From contig JAFDZF010000177.1 in assembly GCA_018267055.1 (NCBI GenBank), forward strand, positions 1 to 34,114: 34,114 nucleotides of DNA, read 5' to 3'. This DNA comes from Bacteroidota bacterium (GTDB taxonomy: Bacteria > Bacteroidota > Bacteroidia > Flavobacteriales_F > PHOS-HE28). A program made the translations under genes and the position numbers. Positions 24,524 through 31,722 of the stretch are shown here, piece by piece (the stretch's first letter is position 1; each line of letters begins with the position of its first letter). The notes beneath the pieces are model-generated. The model worked only from the letters and a program-made list of their open reading frames with translations, did not search any database and was not told the origin of the DNA.

Positions 24524-26308
24524 ATGATCAAGCACCCGTTCCTCTTTGCCGTGTTGCTGTGCTCCGCCGACCTGTGGGCCCAGGCCCCCGATATCGAGTG
24601 GAGCCATTGTTATGGAGGTACGAATGGAGAGAGCGTGGCCGTGGTACGCTCCACCCCGGATGGTGGTGCCCTCCTCGCTGGTACCACCGCTTCCCAGGAT
24701 GGCGACCCGGGGGGCACGATGGGTGGAATGGATCTCTGGATGGTGCGACTTGATGCGAACGGGGCCATCCTTTGGCAACATACCTATGGCGGAACCCAGG
24801 GAGAGAGCCTCGTGGGCCTGGAGGAAAGCGCGGATGGTGGTTATTTCCTGTTAGCCCTCACGGCTTCACAGGACGGGGACGTCACCGGTGCGCATGGCAT
24901 GGGCGACGTATGGGTCTTGAAAGTGAGCAGCATGGGCGATCTGTTGTGGCAGCGTGCATTGGGTGGCTCCGCCGATGAGTTCTTCATTGGCGGCGTCAAC
25001 TACTTTTTCTTCACCGATTATCTGGCGCCGGCCACCGATGGTGGATGTTTCGTGGCGTGTACCACGAACTCCAATGACGGGGATGTGAACGGTGGGCCGT
25101 TGGGTGCCTGGGACATATGGATCGTGCGGTTGGCGCCCGATGGGGATCTGGTGTGGCAACGTAGGCTAGGTGGCGACAATGTGGATCAGGTGTACGCCAT
25201 ACGGCCTGCAGCCGACGGTGGTGTCGTGGCAGTGGCGCAAGGCTCTTCGGACAATGGCGATATGGTGGGCCACCACGGAAATGGGGATGTGTGGGTGATC
25301 AAGCTCAGTTCGATGGGCGCGGTGGATTGGATGCGGACCTATGGCGGGAGCGAAGACGACCTGCCCCTGGACCTTCGGCTGGCCCCCGACGGAGGCTGGT
25401 ACATCGGAGCCATCACGAATTCCAACGATGGTGACGTGACCTTGGGCGCCGGTCAGGGCAATGGTGACCTGTGGATCTTGAAGCTGGATGAGGCAGGGGA
25501 CATCGATTGGCAGCGTGTACTGGGCGGGCCTGGAACGGAATCGAACGTATTCGTGAGGCCGCTGGCCGACGGTGGATGCATCCTCGCTTCCACTACCGGA
25601 TCACCGGATGGTGGCGATGTGGAGGGCTCGCATGTGGATCCTCTGGCCATGGAGGCTTACCCCGATTACTGGGTCCTGCGCCTGGATGTTTCCGGTACTG
25701 TGCTGTGGCAGCGCTGCTTGGGTGGTGGTCGCGAGGATCATGTGGTGGATCTGGCGCTGTCGCTCGATGGAGGTTGTGTGGTCCATGGTGGATCGGAGAG
25801 CGAGGATGGTGACATAACGGGTCATCAGGGCAGTTTCGACGGCTGGTTGGTGAAGTTGGATGGCCAGGGAGCATTGCAGTGGCAGCGCATACTGGGCAGC
25901 ACAGGGTATGATTGGCCCGCCAAGGTGATAGCGATGGTCGATGGTGGCTACGTGGCTTGCGGCGGTATCCCCGTGGGTGATGGTGATGCCACCGGTGCGG
26001 GCCATCACGGCGGCCCCGATATCTGGGCGGTGCGATTGGAGAATGATGGCACCATGGTGCCCGAAGTGCATACGCTTGGCCTTGGGCTGGCGCCCCAGCC
26101 GGCAAGTGACGCGGTGCACCTGACCATGGATGTTCCGGTGCATGATGCGCCCATCAGCATAGCCGATATGGCCGGCCGTACGGTGCTGCGCACTTGGATG
26201 AACGGTGATCGGGCGCTTCTGCGAACAGGCCACCTGCCGCGCGGTGTCTACATGCTCACCCTCGATACGCCGCAGGGACGGATCGGCCGAAGGTTGGTGC
26301 TGCAGTGA
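24524..26308 (+). CDS. Secreted repeat protein with T9SS type A sorting domain
   Basis: A 594-aa exported protein with a signal peptide (1-20, ending LWAQA). It has eight repeats of about 55-65 residues, each with a DGG core and a (S/T)xDGD turn followed by D(I/L)WxxxLDxxGxxxWQRxLGG, which suggests a beta-propeller with calcium-binding loops. The C-terminus (ISIADMAGRTVLRTW, then LPRGVYMLTLD and RRLVLQ) is a T9SS type A sorting signal. Function is unknown; adhesion or surface display is plausible. Codon use differs from neighbours: GAT, GGT, TGT and GTG-GAT runs are common, where flanking genes prefer GAC and GGC, and GC looks lower. The gene is bracketed by the 77-bp direct repeat, which suggests acquisition or rearrangement. 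Confidence 0.9.
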   Translation: MIKHPFLFAVLLCSADLWAQAPDIEWSHCYGGTNGESVAVVRSTPDGGALLAGTTASQDGDPGGTMGGMDLWMVRLDANGAILWQHTYGGTQGESLVGLEESADGGYFLLALTASQDGDVTGAHGMGDVWVLKVSSMGDLLWQRALGGSADEFFIGGVNYFFFTDYLAPATDGGCFVACTTNSNDGDVNGGPLGAWDIWIVRLAPDGDLVWQRRLGGDNVDQVYAIRPAADGGVVAVAQGSSDNGDMVGHHGNGDVWVIKLSSMGAVDWMRTYGGSEDDLPLDLRLAPDGGWYIGAITNSNDGDVTLGAGQGNGDLWILKLDEAGDIDWQRVLGGPGTESNVFVRPLADGGCILASTTGSPDGGDVEGSHVDPLAMEAYPDYWVLRLDVSGTVLWQRCLGGGREDHVVDLALSLDGGCVVHGGSESEDGDITGHQGSFDGWLVKLDGQGALQWQRILGSTGYDWPAKVIAMVDGGYVACGGIPVGDGDATGAGHHGGPDIWAVRLENDGTMVPEVHTLGLGLAPQPASDAVHLTMDVPVHDAPISIADMAGRTVLRTWMNGDRALLRTGHLPRGVYMLTLDTPQGRIGRRLVLQ

Positions 26309-26311
26309 ACG

Positions 26312-26327
26312 TCCGACGATGGTCGGA
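26312..26327 (+). terminator. Small hairpin after the T9SS cargo gene
   Basis: TCCGAC and GTCGGA form a 6-bp stem with a GATG loop, followed by AATAT. It lies 3 bp past the stop; termination is possible but the stem is short. Confidence 0.3.
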
Positions 26328-26351
26328 AATATCCCAGGGTGTTCAGCCTCC

Positions 26352-26428
26352 CGAAGGATCGAGCGGAGACGCCGGATGCGCGGCTTCGATCAGTCGAACC
26401 ACTCCTTCCCCAGCCACCGCGGATAGGC
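26352..26428 (+). repeat. 77-bp direct repeat, right copy (covers the HD gene 3' end)
   Basis: Partner of 24299-24375. It covers the last 13 codons of the HD gene including its TGA stop, plus 38 bp downstream. Similarity ends sharply at both edges (26351 and 26429 differ from the left copy). Confidence 0.95.
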
Positions 26429-27625
26429 CAGGTAATGCTTGGTCACGGGGGTGGCCAGGGCGAGGATGCCCTGCGTGTCGCTCGCCTCGGCGATGTCGCG
26501 GATGGTGCCGTCCTTGTACAGCAGCTCGATGCGGTCCTTGGCGGTGTCGTAGGCGTTGTTCACGATGCTGCCCGCCACCACGAAGCGGTCCGCGTCGGCG
26601 AGGTCGATCCGCAGGTGGTCGGCCACCTTGCGCTTGATCCGCTGGATGCGCTCGGGCTCCCAGGCCTCTTCGCGCAGGCGGATCCGCAGCGTGCGGCGCT
26701 CCACCAGGTCGCGGCTGAGGCAGGCCAGCACGGGGTCCGGGTGGCCGGTCCACACCTTCACGGCGCCCATGATGTCGTGGTCGTCCAGCTTCAGGAAGTC
26801 CTCGAGCACGGCCGGGTCCTGGAACGAGGCGCGGTCATGCCGCTCGCGCAGGAAGCGCAGCAGGGCGGGAGAGGCGAAGAGGTCGGTCCCGCGCATGGCG
26901 AGCTGCTTCGCGCGGCGCAGGGTCTCCACCAGCATGCCTTCCGCGGCCACCACGGTCTTGTGCAGGTAGACCTGCCAGTACATCAGCCGCCGCGCCACGA
27001 TGAACTTCTCGATGCTGTAGATGGCCTTCTCCTCCACGAGCAGCCGGTCATTGCGCACCTCGAGCATCTTGATGATGCGGTCGCCGCCGATCACGCCTTC
27101 GCTCACGCCGGTGTAGAAGCTGTCGCGGTTGAGGTAGTCCATGCGGTCCACGTCCAGCTGGCTGCTCACCAGCTGGTGCAGGGCGTGCTTGGGGTACTGG
27201 CCGCGGAAGATGCGGAGGCCGGTGGTGAGGGCGCCGTCGGACCGCTCGTTCAGCCGGTCCATCACCAGGGCGCTCACCTCCTCGTGGCCGATGCCTTCCA
27301 CCAGGCTGTGCTCCAGGGCGTGGCTGAAGGGGCCGTGGCCCACGTCGTGCAGCAGGATGGCGATGGCGGCCCCCAGGGCCTCCTCGTCGGTCACCTCGTG
27401 GCCCTTGCCGCGCAGGGTGTCGATGGCCAGGCCCATCAGGTGCATGGCCCCCAGGGCATGGTGGAACCGCGTGTGCAGCGCGCCGGGGTAGACCAGGTGG
27501 GAGAGCCCCGCCTGCTTGATGTAGCGCAGCCGCTGGAACCACGGATGGTCGATCACCCCCAGCACCGTGGGGTGCGGCACGGTGATGAAGCCGTAGATCG
27601 GGTCGTTGAGGATCTTCTTGGCCAA
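26390..27625 (-). CDS. HD-superfamily phosphohydrolase
   Basis: A metal-dependent phosphohydrolase of the COG1078/dNTPase-like class, 411 aa. Metal ligands lie in RFHHALGAMHL and HDVGHGPFSHALEH, with a later DVDRMDYLNRDS. Substrate is not determined; a (d)NTP or related nucleotide is likely. The start is uncertain because no ATG fits. I prefer TTG at 27625: the family's opening (KKILNDPIYGFITVP) begins there, and a TGACCTTTG box lies 5 nt upstream. A GTG at 27730 would add 35 residues that look non-conserved. The last residues (WLGKEWFD) lie in the 77-bp repeat and may not be ancestral. It is divergent from porX. Confidence 0.9.
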   Translation of the reverse strand: MAKKILNDPIYGFITVPHPTVLGVIDHPWFQRLRYIKQAGLSHLVYPGALHTRFHHALGAMHLMGLAIDTLRGKGHEVTDEEALGAAIAILLHDVGHGPFSHALEHSLVEGIGHEEVSALVMDRLNERSDGALTTGLRIFRGQYPKHALHQLVSSQLDVDRMDYLNRDSFYTGVSEGVIGGDRIIKMLEVRNDRLLVEEKAIYSIEKFIVARRLMYWQVYLHKTVVAAEGMLVETLRRAKQLAMRGTDLFASPALLRFLRERHDRASFQDPAVLEDFLKLDDHDIMGAVKVWTGHPDPVLACLSRDLVERRTLRIRLREEAWEPERIQRIKRKVADHLRIDLADADRFVVAGSIVNNAYDTAKDRIELLYKDGTIRDIAEASDTQGILALATPVTKHYLAYPRWLGKEWFD

Positions 27626-27630
27626 GCGCC

Positions 27631-27639
27631 CAAAGGTCA
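27631..27639 (-). promoter_or_regulatory. -7-like box before the TTG start of the HD gene
   Basis: TGACCTTTG on the minus strand, 5 nt before the TTG at 27625. Identical to the box before the dehydrogenase ATG, which argues for this start. Confidence 0.35.
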
Positions 27640-27721
27640 GCAAGTTCTTTCCATCCGCCCACGGGGTAGCTCGGGAACCGGCGTGGGGCGCCGGGCCGAC
27701 GGGTACATGGGACGACCGTCG

Positions 27722-27729
27722 TAAATTCA
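27722..27729 (+). promoter_or_regulatory. Candidate porX promoter box
   Basis: TAAATTCA lies 63 nt before the porX ATG, right after the palindrome ACGAC-C-GTCGT (27712-27722). A second candidate, TATCCTTCG, is at 27752-27760. I cannot choose between them. Confidence 0.3.
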
Positions 27730-27792
27730 CGCGCCGATCTGCGGAACGCCCTATCCTTCGGAAAGCGGGTGCAAGGCCGCTCGGGCGAACGA

Positions 27793-29346
27793 ATGAGCGT
27801 GAACATCCTCTGGGCCGACGACGAGATCGACCTGCTGCGCCCCCACGTCCTCTTCCTGGAACAGAAGGGCTATGCGGTGCGCACCGTGAACAATGGTCTC
27901 GATGCGGTGGACGAGGTGAAGAAGCAGGAGTTCGACATCGTGTTCCTCGATGAGAACATGCCGGGCCTCAGCGGGCTGGAGACCCTCACCCGCATCAAGT
28001 CCATGGCCCCGCGCACGCCGGTGATCATGATCACCAAGAGCGAGGAGGAGGCCATCATGGAGGAGGCCATCGGCAGCAAGATCAGCGACTACCTGATCAA
28101 GCCGGTGAACCCCAACCAGATCCTGCTGGCGCTGAAGAAGCACCTGGAGGGCAGCCGCCTGGTGAGCGAGAAGACCACCAGCAGCTACCAGCAGCAGTTC
28201 GGCCGCCTGAGCATGCGCCTGGGCGACCGCCTGAGCACCAAGGACTGGACGGCGCTGTACGAGGAGCTGGTGCGCTGGGAGCTGGAGCTGAGCGGCAACC
28301 CCGACCAGGGCATGACGGAGATCCTCCGCAGCCAGTGGATCGAGGCGAACGACCTCTTCAGCCGCTTCGTGGAGAAGAACTACCTCGACTGGGTGAACGG
28401 CAAGGGCGATGACCTGCCCCTGCAGAGCCACCAGCTCTTCAAGGCCAAGGTGGCGCCGCTGATCGATGAGAAGCAGGGCCCCCTGTTCCTGGTGCTGATC
28501 GACAACCTGCGGCTGGACCAGTGGCGGATGATCGAGCCCTTGATCGCCGAATGGTTCAAGGTGGAGGAGCAGGGCCTCTTCTACAGCATCCTGCCCACCG
28601 CCACGCAGTACGCGCGCAACGCGCTCTTCGCGGGGATGATGCCCGGCGACATCGAGAAGCGCTTCCCCGGCAAGTGGATCAGCGAGGACGAGGAGGGCAG
28701 CAAGAACGCGAACGAGGAGGAGTTCATGCTGGACCAGCTGAAGCGCCTGGGCAAGCATGTGAAGGCCAGCTACCACAAGATCACCAACCTCGCCGCGGGG
28801 CGGAAGCTGGCCGAGAACCTGGGCAACCTGATGGGGAACCCCTTCAATGCCATCGTGTACAACTTCGTGGACATGCTCAGCCATGCGCGCACGGAGATGG
28901 AGGTGATCCGCGAGCTGGCCGAGGACGAGGCCGCCTACCGCTCGCTCACCCGCAGCTGGTTCCAGCACTCGCCGCTGTTCGACATCCTGAAGGGCATCGC
29001 CGAGAAGGGCGGCCGCGTGGTGCTGACCACCGACCATGGCACCGTGCGGGTGACCCAGCCCAGCAAGGTGATCGGCGACCGCAACACCAACACCAACCTG
29101 CGCTACAAGCACGGCCGCAACCTCACCTACGAGGCCAGGGACGTGCTCGCGGTGAAGGACCCGGCCAAGGCCTTCCTGCCGCGCGCGAACGTGAGCACCA
29201 CGTACATCTTCACGAAGAAGGACTTCTACTTCGTGTACCCGAACAACTACAACCACTTCGTGAACTTCTACCGCAACACGTTCCAGCACGGCGGCATCTC
29301 CCTGGAGGAGATGCTGGTGCCGGTGGTGCACCTGAAGCCACGTTGA
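27793..29346 (+). CDS. porX: Response regulator with PglZ/alkaline-phosphatase-like domain (PorX)
   Basis: A 517-aa two-part regulator. Residues 1-120 are a CheY-like receiver with the acidic pocket D9-D10, phospho-acceptor D53 (FLDENMPGLSG) and the conserved Lys in YLIKPVNP. A helical linker leads to a PglZ/alkaline-phosphatase-superfamily domain (~210-517) with metal-site motifs LVLIDNLRLDQ, TATQYARN and TTDHGT. This matches PorX, which with the kinase PorY controls expression and function of the type IX secretion system in Porphyromonas and Flavobacterium and whose effector domain can hydrolyse oligonucleotides. PorY and T9SS structural genes are not in the window, but three putative T9SS cargo genes are. 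The ATG at 27793 starts at the receiver fold. It leads a run porX - tsaE - ald. Confidence 0.95.
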   Translation: MSVNILWADDEIDLLRPHVLFLEQKGYAVRTVNNGLDAVDEVKKQEFDIVFLDENMPGLSGLETLTRIKSMAPRTPVIMITKSEEEAIMEEAIGSKISDYLIKPVNPNQILLALKKHLEGSRLVSEKTTSSYQQQFGRLSMRLGDRLSTKDWTALYEELVRWELELSGNPDQGMTEILRSQWIEANDLFSRFVEKNYLDWVNGKGDDLPLQSHQLFKAKVAPLIDEKQGPLFLVLIDNLRLDQWRMIEPLIAEWFKVEEQGLFYSILPTATQYARNALFAGMMPGDIEKRFPGKWISEDEEGSKNANEEEFMLDQLKRLGKHVKASYHKITNLAAGRKLAENLGNLMGNPFNAIVYNFVDMLSHARTEMEVIRELAEDEAAYRSLTRSWFQHSPLFDILKGIAEKGGRVVLTTDHGTVRVTQPSKVIGDRNTNTNLRYKHGRNLTYEARDVLAVKDPAKAFLPRANVSTTYIFTKKDFYFVYPNNYNHFVNFYRNTFQHGGISLEEMLVPVVHLKPR

Positions 29347-29378
29347 TCGAGCAAACGGACCGCCCGCCGGCGTTCGCC

Positions 29379-29831
29379 ATGAGCACCGTACTGCCCCTCC
29401 TCCGGCCCGCCGACGCGGACGAGCTCGCCGCGGCGCTGCTCGATGCGTGCGCCGACCGCCGGGTGTTCGCCTTCCATGGCGGGCTGGGCGCCGGCAAGAC
29501 CACGATGATCAAGGCCCTCTGCACCCAGCTGGGGGTGGAGCACGGCACCGCCAGCCCGTCCTTCGCCATCGTGAACGAATACCGCGGGACCACGGGACCG
29601 GTGTACCACTTCGACCTGTACCGGCTGAAGGACGCCGCGGAGCTTGAGGGCATCGGCTTCCAGGAATACCTGGACAGCGGCCATCACTGTTTCGTGGAAT
29701 GGCCCGAGCTGGCCGCGGACATGCTTCCCCCGGACACGGTGGACGTGCACATCGACGTGGCCGCCGACGGGAGCCGCATCATCGCCCTGGACCTGAACCC
29801 CGCGCCGTCCGCCACGGCGCCCCTCGCATGA
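29379..29831 (+). CDS. tsaE: tRNA t6A biosynthesis ATPase TsaE
   Basis: A 150-aa P-loop protein that works with TsaB and TsaD to make N6-threonylcarbamoyladenosine at tRNA position 37. Walker A is GGLGAGKTT (34-42); the usual Asp of the GDLGAGKT form is Gly here. Other family marks are SPSFAIVNEY, VYHFDLYRL and the late FVEWPEL. The ATG at 29379 is preferred; a TTG at 29343 would add 12 residues. It follows porX by 32 bp, and its TGA overlaps the ald ATG as ATGA, so it is coupled to ald. Confidence 0.94.
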   Translation: MSTVLPLLRPADADELAAALLDACADRRVFAFHGGLGAGKTTMIKALCTQLGVEHGTASPSFAIVNEYRGTTGPVYHFDLYRLKDAAELEGIGFQEYLDSGHHCFVEWPELAADMLPPDTVDVHIDVAADGSRIIALDLNPAPSATAPLA

Positions 29832-31048
29832 GCACGAGCAGTGAACTGCTGAAGCAACTGGCCCGCGAAGTGGCCCTCCTGCCCCAGGAGCAGACCCTGG
29901 AGACCGGCCGCCGCCGCAAGAACCTCTTCATCGGCATCCCCAAGGAGACCACCGCGCAGGAGCACCGCGTGCCGCTGAACCCCGCCAGCGTGGCCGTGCT
30001 CGTGGGCCGCGGGCACGACGTGGTGGTGCAGCGCGGTGTGGGCCAGAGCGTGCAGTTCCAGGACAGCGACTACACCGAGGCCGGTGCCATGCTGGCCGAG
30101 AGCGCCGAGGAGGTGTTCAAGGCCGACCTCATCCTGAAGATCGCCGCGCCCACCCCGGCCGAGATCGCCCTGCTGCGCCCCAAGCAGATCCTCATCTCCG
30201 CCCTCCAGATGAGCGGGCATCCCAAGGATTCCCTGCGGAGCATGATGGACAAGAAGGTGACCGCGGTGGCCTGGGACTTCATCAAGGACCGCGAAGGCAT
30301 CTACCCCATCATCCGCGCCATGGGCGAGATCGCGGGCAACACCAGCATGCAGATCGCCGGTGAGTACCTCAGCACCGACAAGGGCGGGCAGGGCCTCATG
30401 CTCGGCGGCATCAGCGGCGTGGCCCCGGCGGAAGTGGTCATCATCGGCGCCGGCACCGTGGGCGAGTTCGCCACGCGCGCCGCCATGGGCCTCGGCGCCA
30501 GCGTGCGGGTCTTCGACAAGAGCATCTACCGCCTCCGCCGCCTGCAGAGCGACCTGGGCCAGCGCATCTGGACCAGCGTGATCCAGCCCGACGTGCTGAA
30601 GCAGGCCCTGCAACAGGCCGATGTGGCCATCGGCGCCCTGCGCCCCGAGCACGGCCGCACCCCCATGGTCGTGACCGAGGAGATGGTGCGCGACATGAAG
30701 AACGGCAGCGTCATCGTGGACGTGAGCATCGACCGCGGCGGCTGCTTCGAGACCAGCGAGCTCACCTCCCTCACCGATCCCGTCTTCCGCAAGTACGGCG
30801 TGGTGCATTACTGCGTGCCCAACATCGCCAGCCGCGTGCCACGGACGGCCTCCTACGCGCTGGCCAACATCTTCACCCCGCTGCTCCTCGGCATGGGCGA
30901 CGTCGGCGGCTTCGAGGAGCTGATCAAGCGCGACCTGGGCCTGCGCCACGGCGTGTACCTGTTTAACGGCGCGCTCACCAGCGAGATCCTCTCCGAGGCC
31001 TTCCGCCTGCCCTACAAGGACCTGGACATCCTATTGGCGGCTTTCTGA
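29828..31048 (+). CDS. ald: Alanine dehydrogenase
   Basis: A 406-aa NAD-dependent enzyme interconverting L-alanine with pyruvate and ammonia. It has an N-terminal extension of about 30 residues, then IGIPKETTAQEHRVPLNP with the substrate-binding Arg, the KIAAPT segment, and a Rossmann motif VVIIGAGTVGEFAT. The late block SVIVDVSIDRGGCFETSE and VPNIASRVPRTASYAL are typical of the AlaDH/PNT family. Slightly longer than the usual ~370 aa because of the N-terminus, as in many Bacteroidota. It is translationally coupled to tsaE. Confidence 0.94.
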   Translation: MSTSSELLKQLAREVALLPQEQTLETGRRRKNLFIGIPKETTAQEHRVPLNPASVAVLVGRGHDVVVQRGVGQSVQFQDSDYTEAGAMLAESAEEVFKADLILKIAAPTPAEIALLRPKQILISALQMSGHPKDSLRSMMDKKVTAVAWDFIKDREGIYPIIRAMGEIAGNTSMQIAGEYLSTDKGGQGLMLGGISGVAPAEVVIIGAGTVGEFATRAAMGLGASVRVFDKSIYRLRRLQSDLGQRIWTSVIQPDVLKQALQQADVAIGALRPEHGRTPMVVTEEMVRDMKNGSVIVDVSIDRGGCFETSELTSLTDPVFRKYGVVHYCVPNIASRVPRTASYALANIFTPLLLGMGDVGGFEELIKRDLGLRHGVYLFNGALTSEILSEAFRLPYKDLDILLAAF

Positions 31049-31167
31049 GCATGTGGACATGTGTCCTTCATTGCACGTGGTCACCATTGCCATCGCAGCA
31101 TGGAGCAGGGGGCGATCCGGAATGGCCGCTCCGGACCATCCCAACGGATCGATGAATTGAACGATCG

Positions 31168-31551
31168 ATGGACCTGAAACGCCGCATCAAGCTCTTCCTC
31201 ATCGGCCTCGGCCTCGGCAGCATCGCCGCCTACTTCATCTTCGGCTCCCGCCTGACCAACGGCGCATGGACGCCGCAGGAGCGCGTGAAGCTCCGCCTGA
31301 AGAGCACCCTCGTGCATGCGACGCCCGCGGCGCAGGCCCATCTGGACACGCTGCACCTCGACCTGGCCACCCTCCGCGCCTCCCTGGACAGCTGCACCGT
31401 CGATTTCGGTGACAGCCGCCGCACCGACGACAGCCTGTACTACGTGGTGAAGGGGAAGGTGGGTGGGCAGCGCCTGCGCTTCCACGTGGCGGCCCTGCGC
31501 AACTACGAGATCGACTCCACCGCCACGTTGCTCGACATCGGGCCGCGGTAG
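31168..31551 (+). CDS. Small membrane-anchored protein, possibly DUF4258-like
   Basis: A 127-aa protein with an N-terminal basic start and helix (LKRRIKLFLIGLGLGSIAAYFIFG) and a soluble C-terminal domain (LDSCTVDFGDSRRTDDSLYYVVKG, RLRFHVAALRNYEID). The opening resembles small Bacteroidota proteins annotated with DUF4258, but that is a weak recollection. No catalytic motif is visible. It lies 119 bp after ald; the gap holds a short palindrome, GGACA-TG-TGTCC (31055-31066), and no clear terminator. Confidence 0.75.
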   Translation: MDLKRRIKLFLIGLGLGSIAAYFIFGSRLTNGAWTPQERVKLRLKSTLVHATPAAQAHLDTLHLDLATLRASLDSCTVDFGDSRRTDDSLYYVVKGKVGGQRLRFHVAALRNYEIDSTATLLDIGPR

Positions 31552-31556
31552 CCCTC

Positions 31557-31722
31557 AGCGGCTATCCCCCGAATGCTTTCGGTAGCGAGCGAGGCGGATC
31601 TTTCGTCCAGGCGAGGCATGGAAGCCGAGCATGGCCGGGCGCCCTGTGAGGTCTTCCGCAACAAAGCATGGGCGAAAGGGACCCGCGCGTAGCCCGAAGG
31701 GTATTCGGGGAGGATGGCCGCT
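31557..31722. repeat. Inverted-repeat element (~165 bp) between convergent genes
   Basis: Imperfect terminal inverted repeats of about 30 bp bound this stretch. Left: AGCGGCTATCC, then CCCCGAAT, CTTTCGG and TAGCG. The complement of the right end reads AGCGGCCATCC, then CCCCGAAT, CCTTCGGG and CTACG. An inner pair, CTTTCGTCC and GGGCGAAAG, also complements. It fills the whole gap between the small anchored gene and the stop of the PKD gene. No ORF. It could be a MITE-like repeat, a long RNA hairpin acting as a two-way terminator, or a structured RNA. Confidence 0.6.

Noticed and set aside
24299-26428. Insertion sequence or composite transposon
   Set aside because: No transposase gene, no terminal inverted repeats at the repeat edges, and 77 bp is far longer than usual target-site duplications.
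31049-31167. tRNA or small RNA in the gap after ald
   Set aside because: No cloverleaf or T-loop motif was found; only short palindromes are present.
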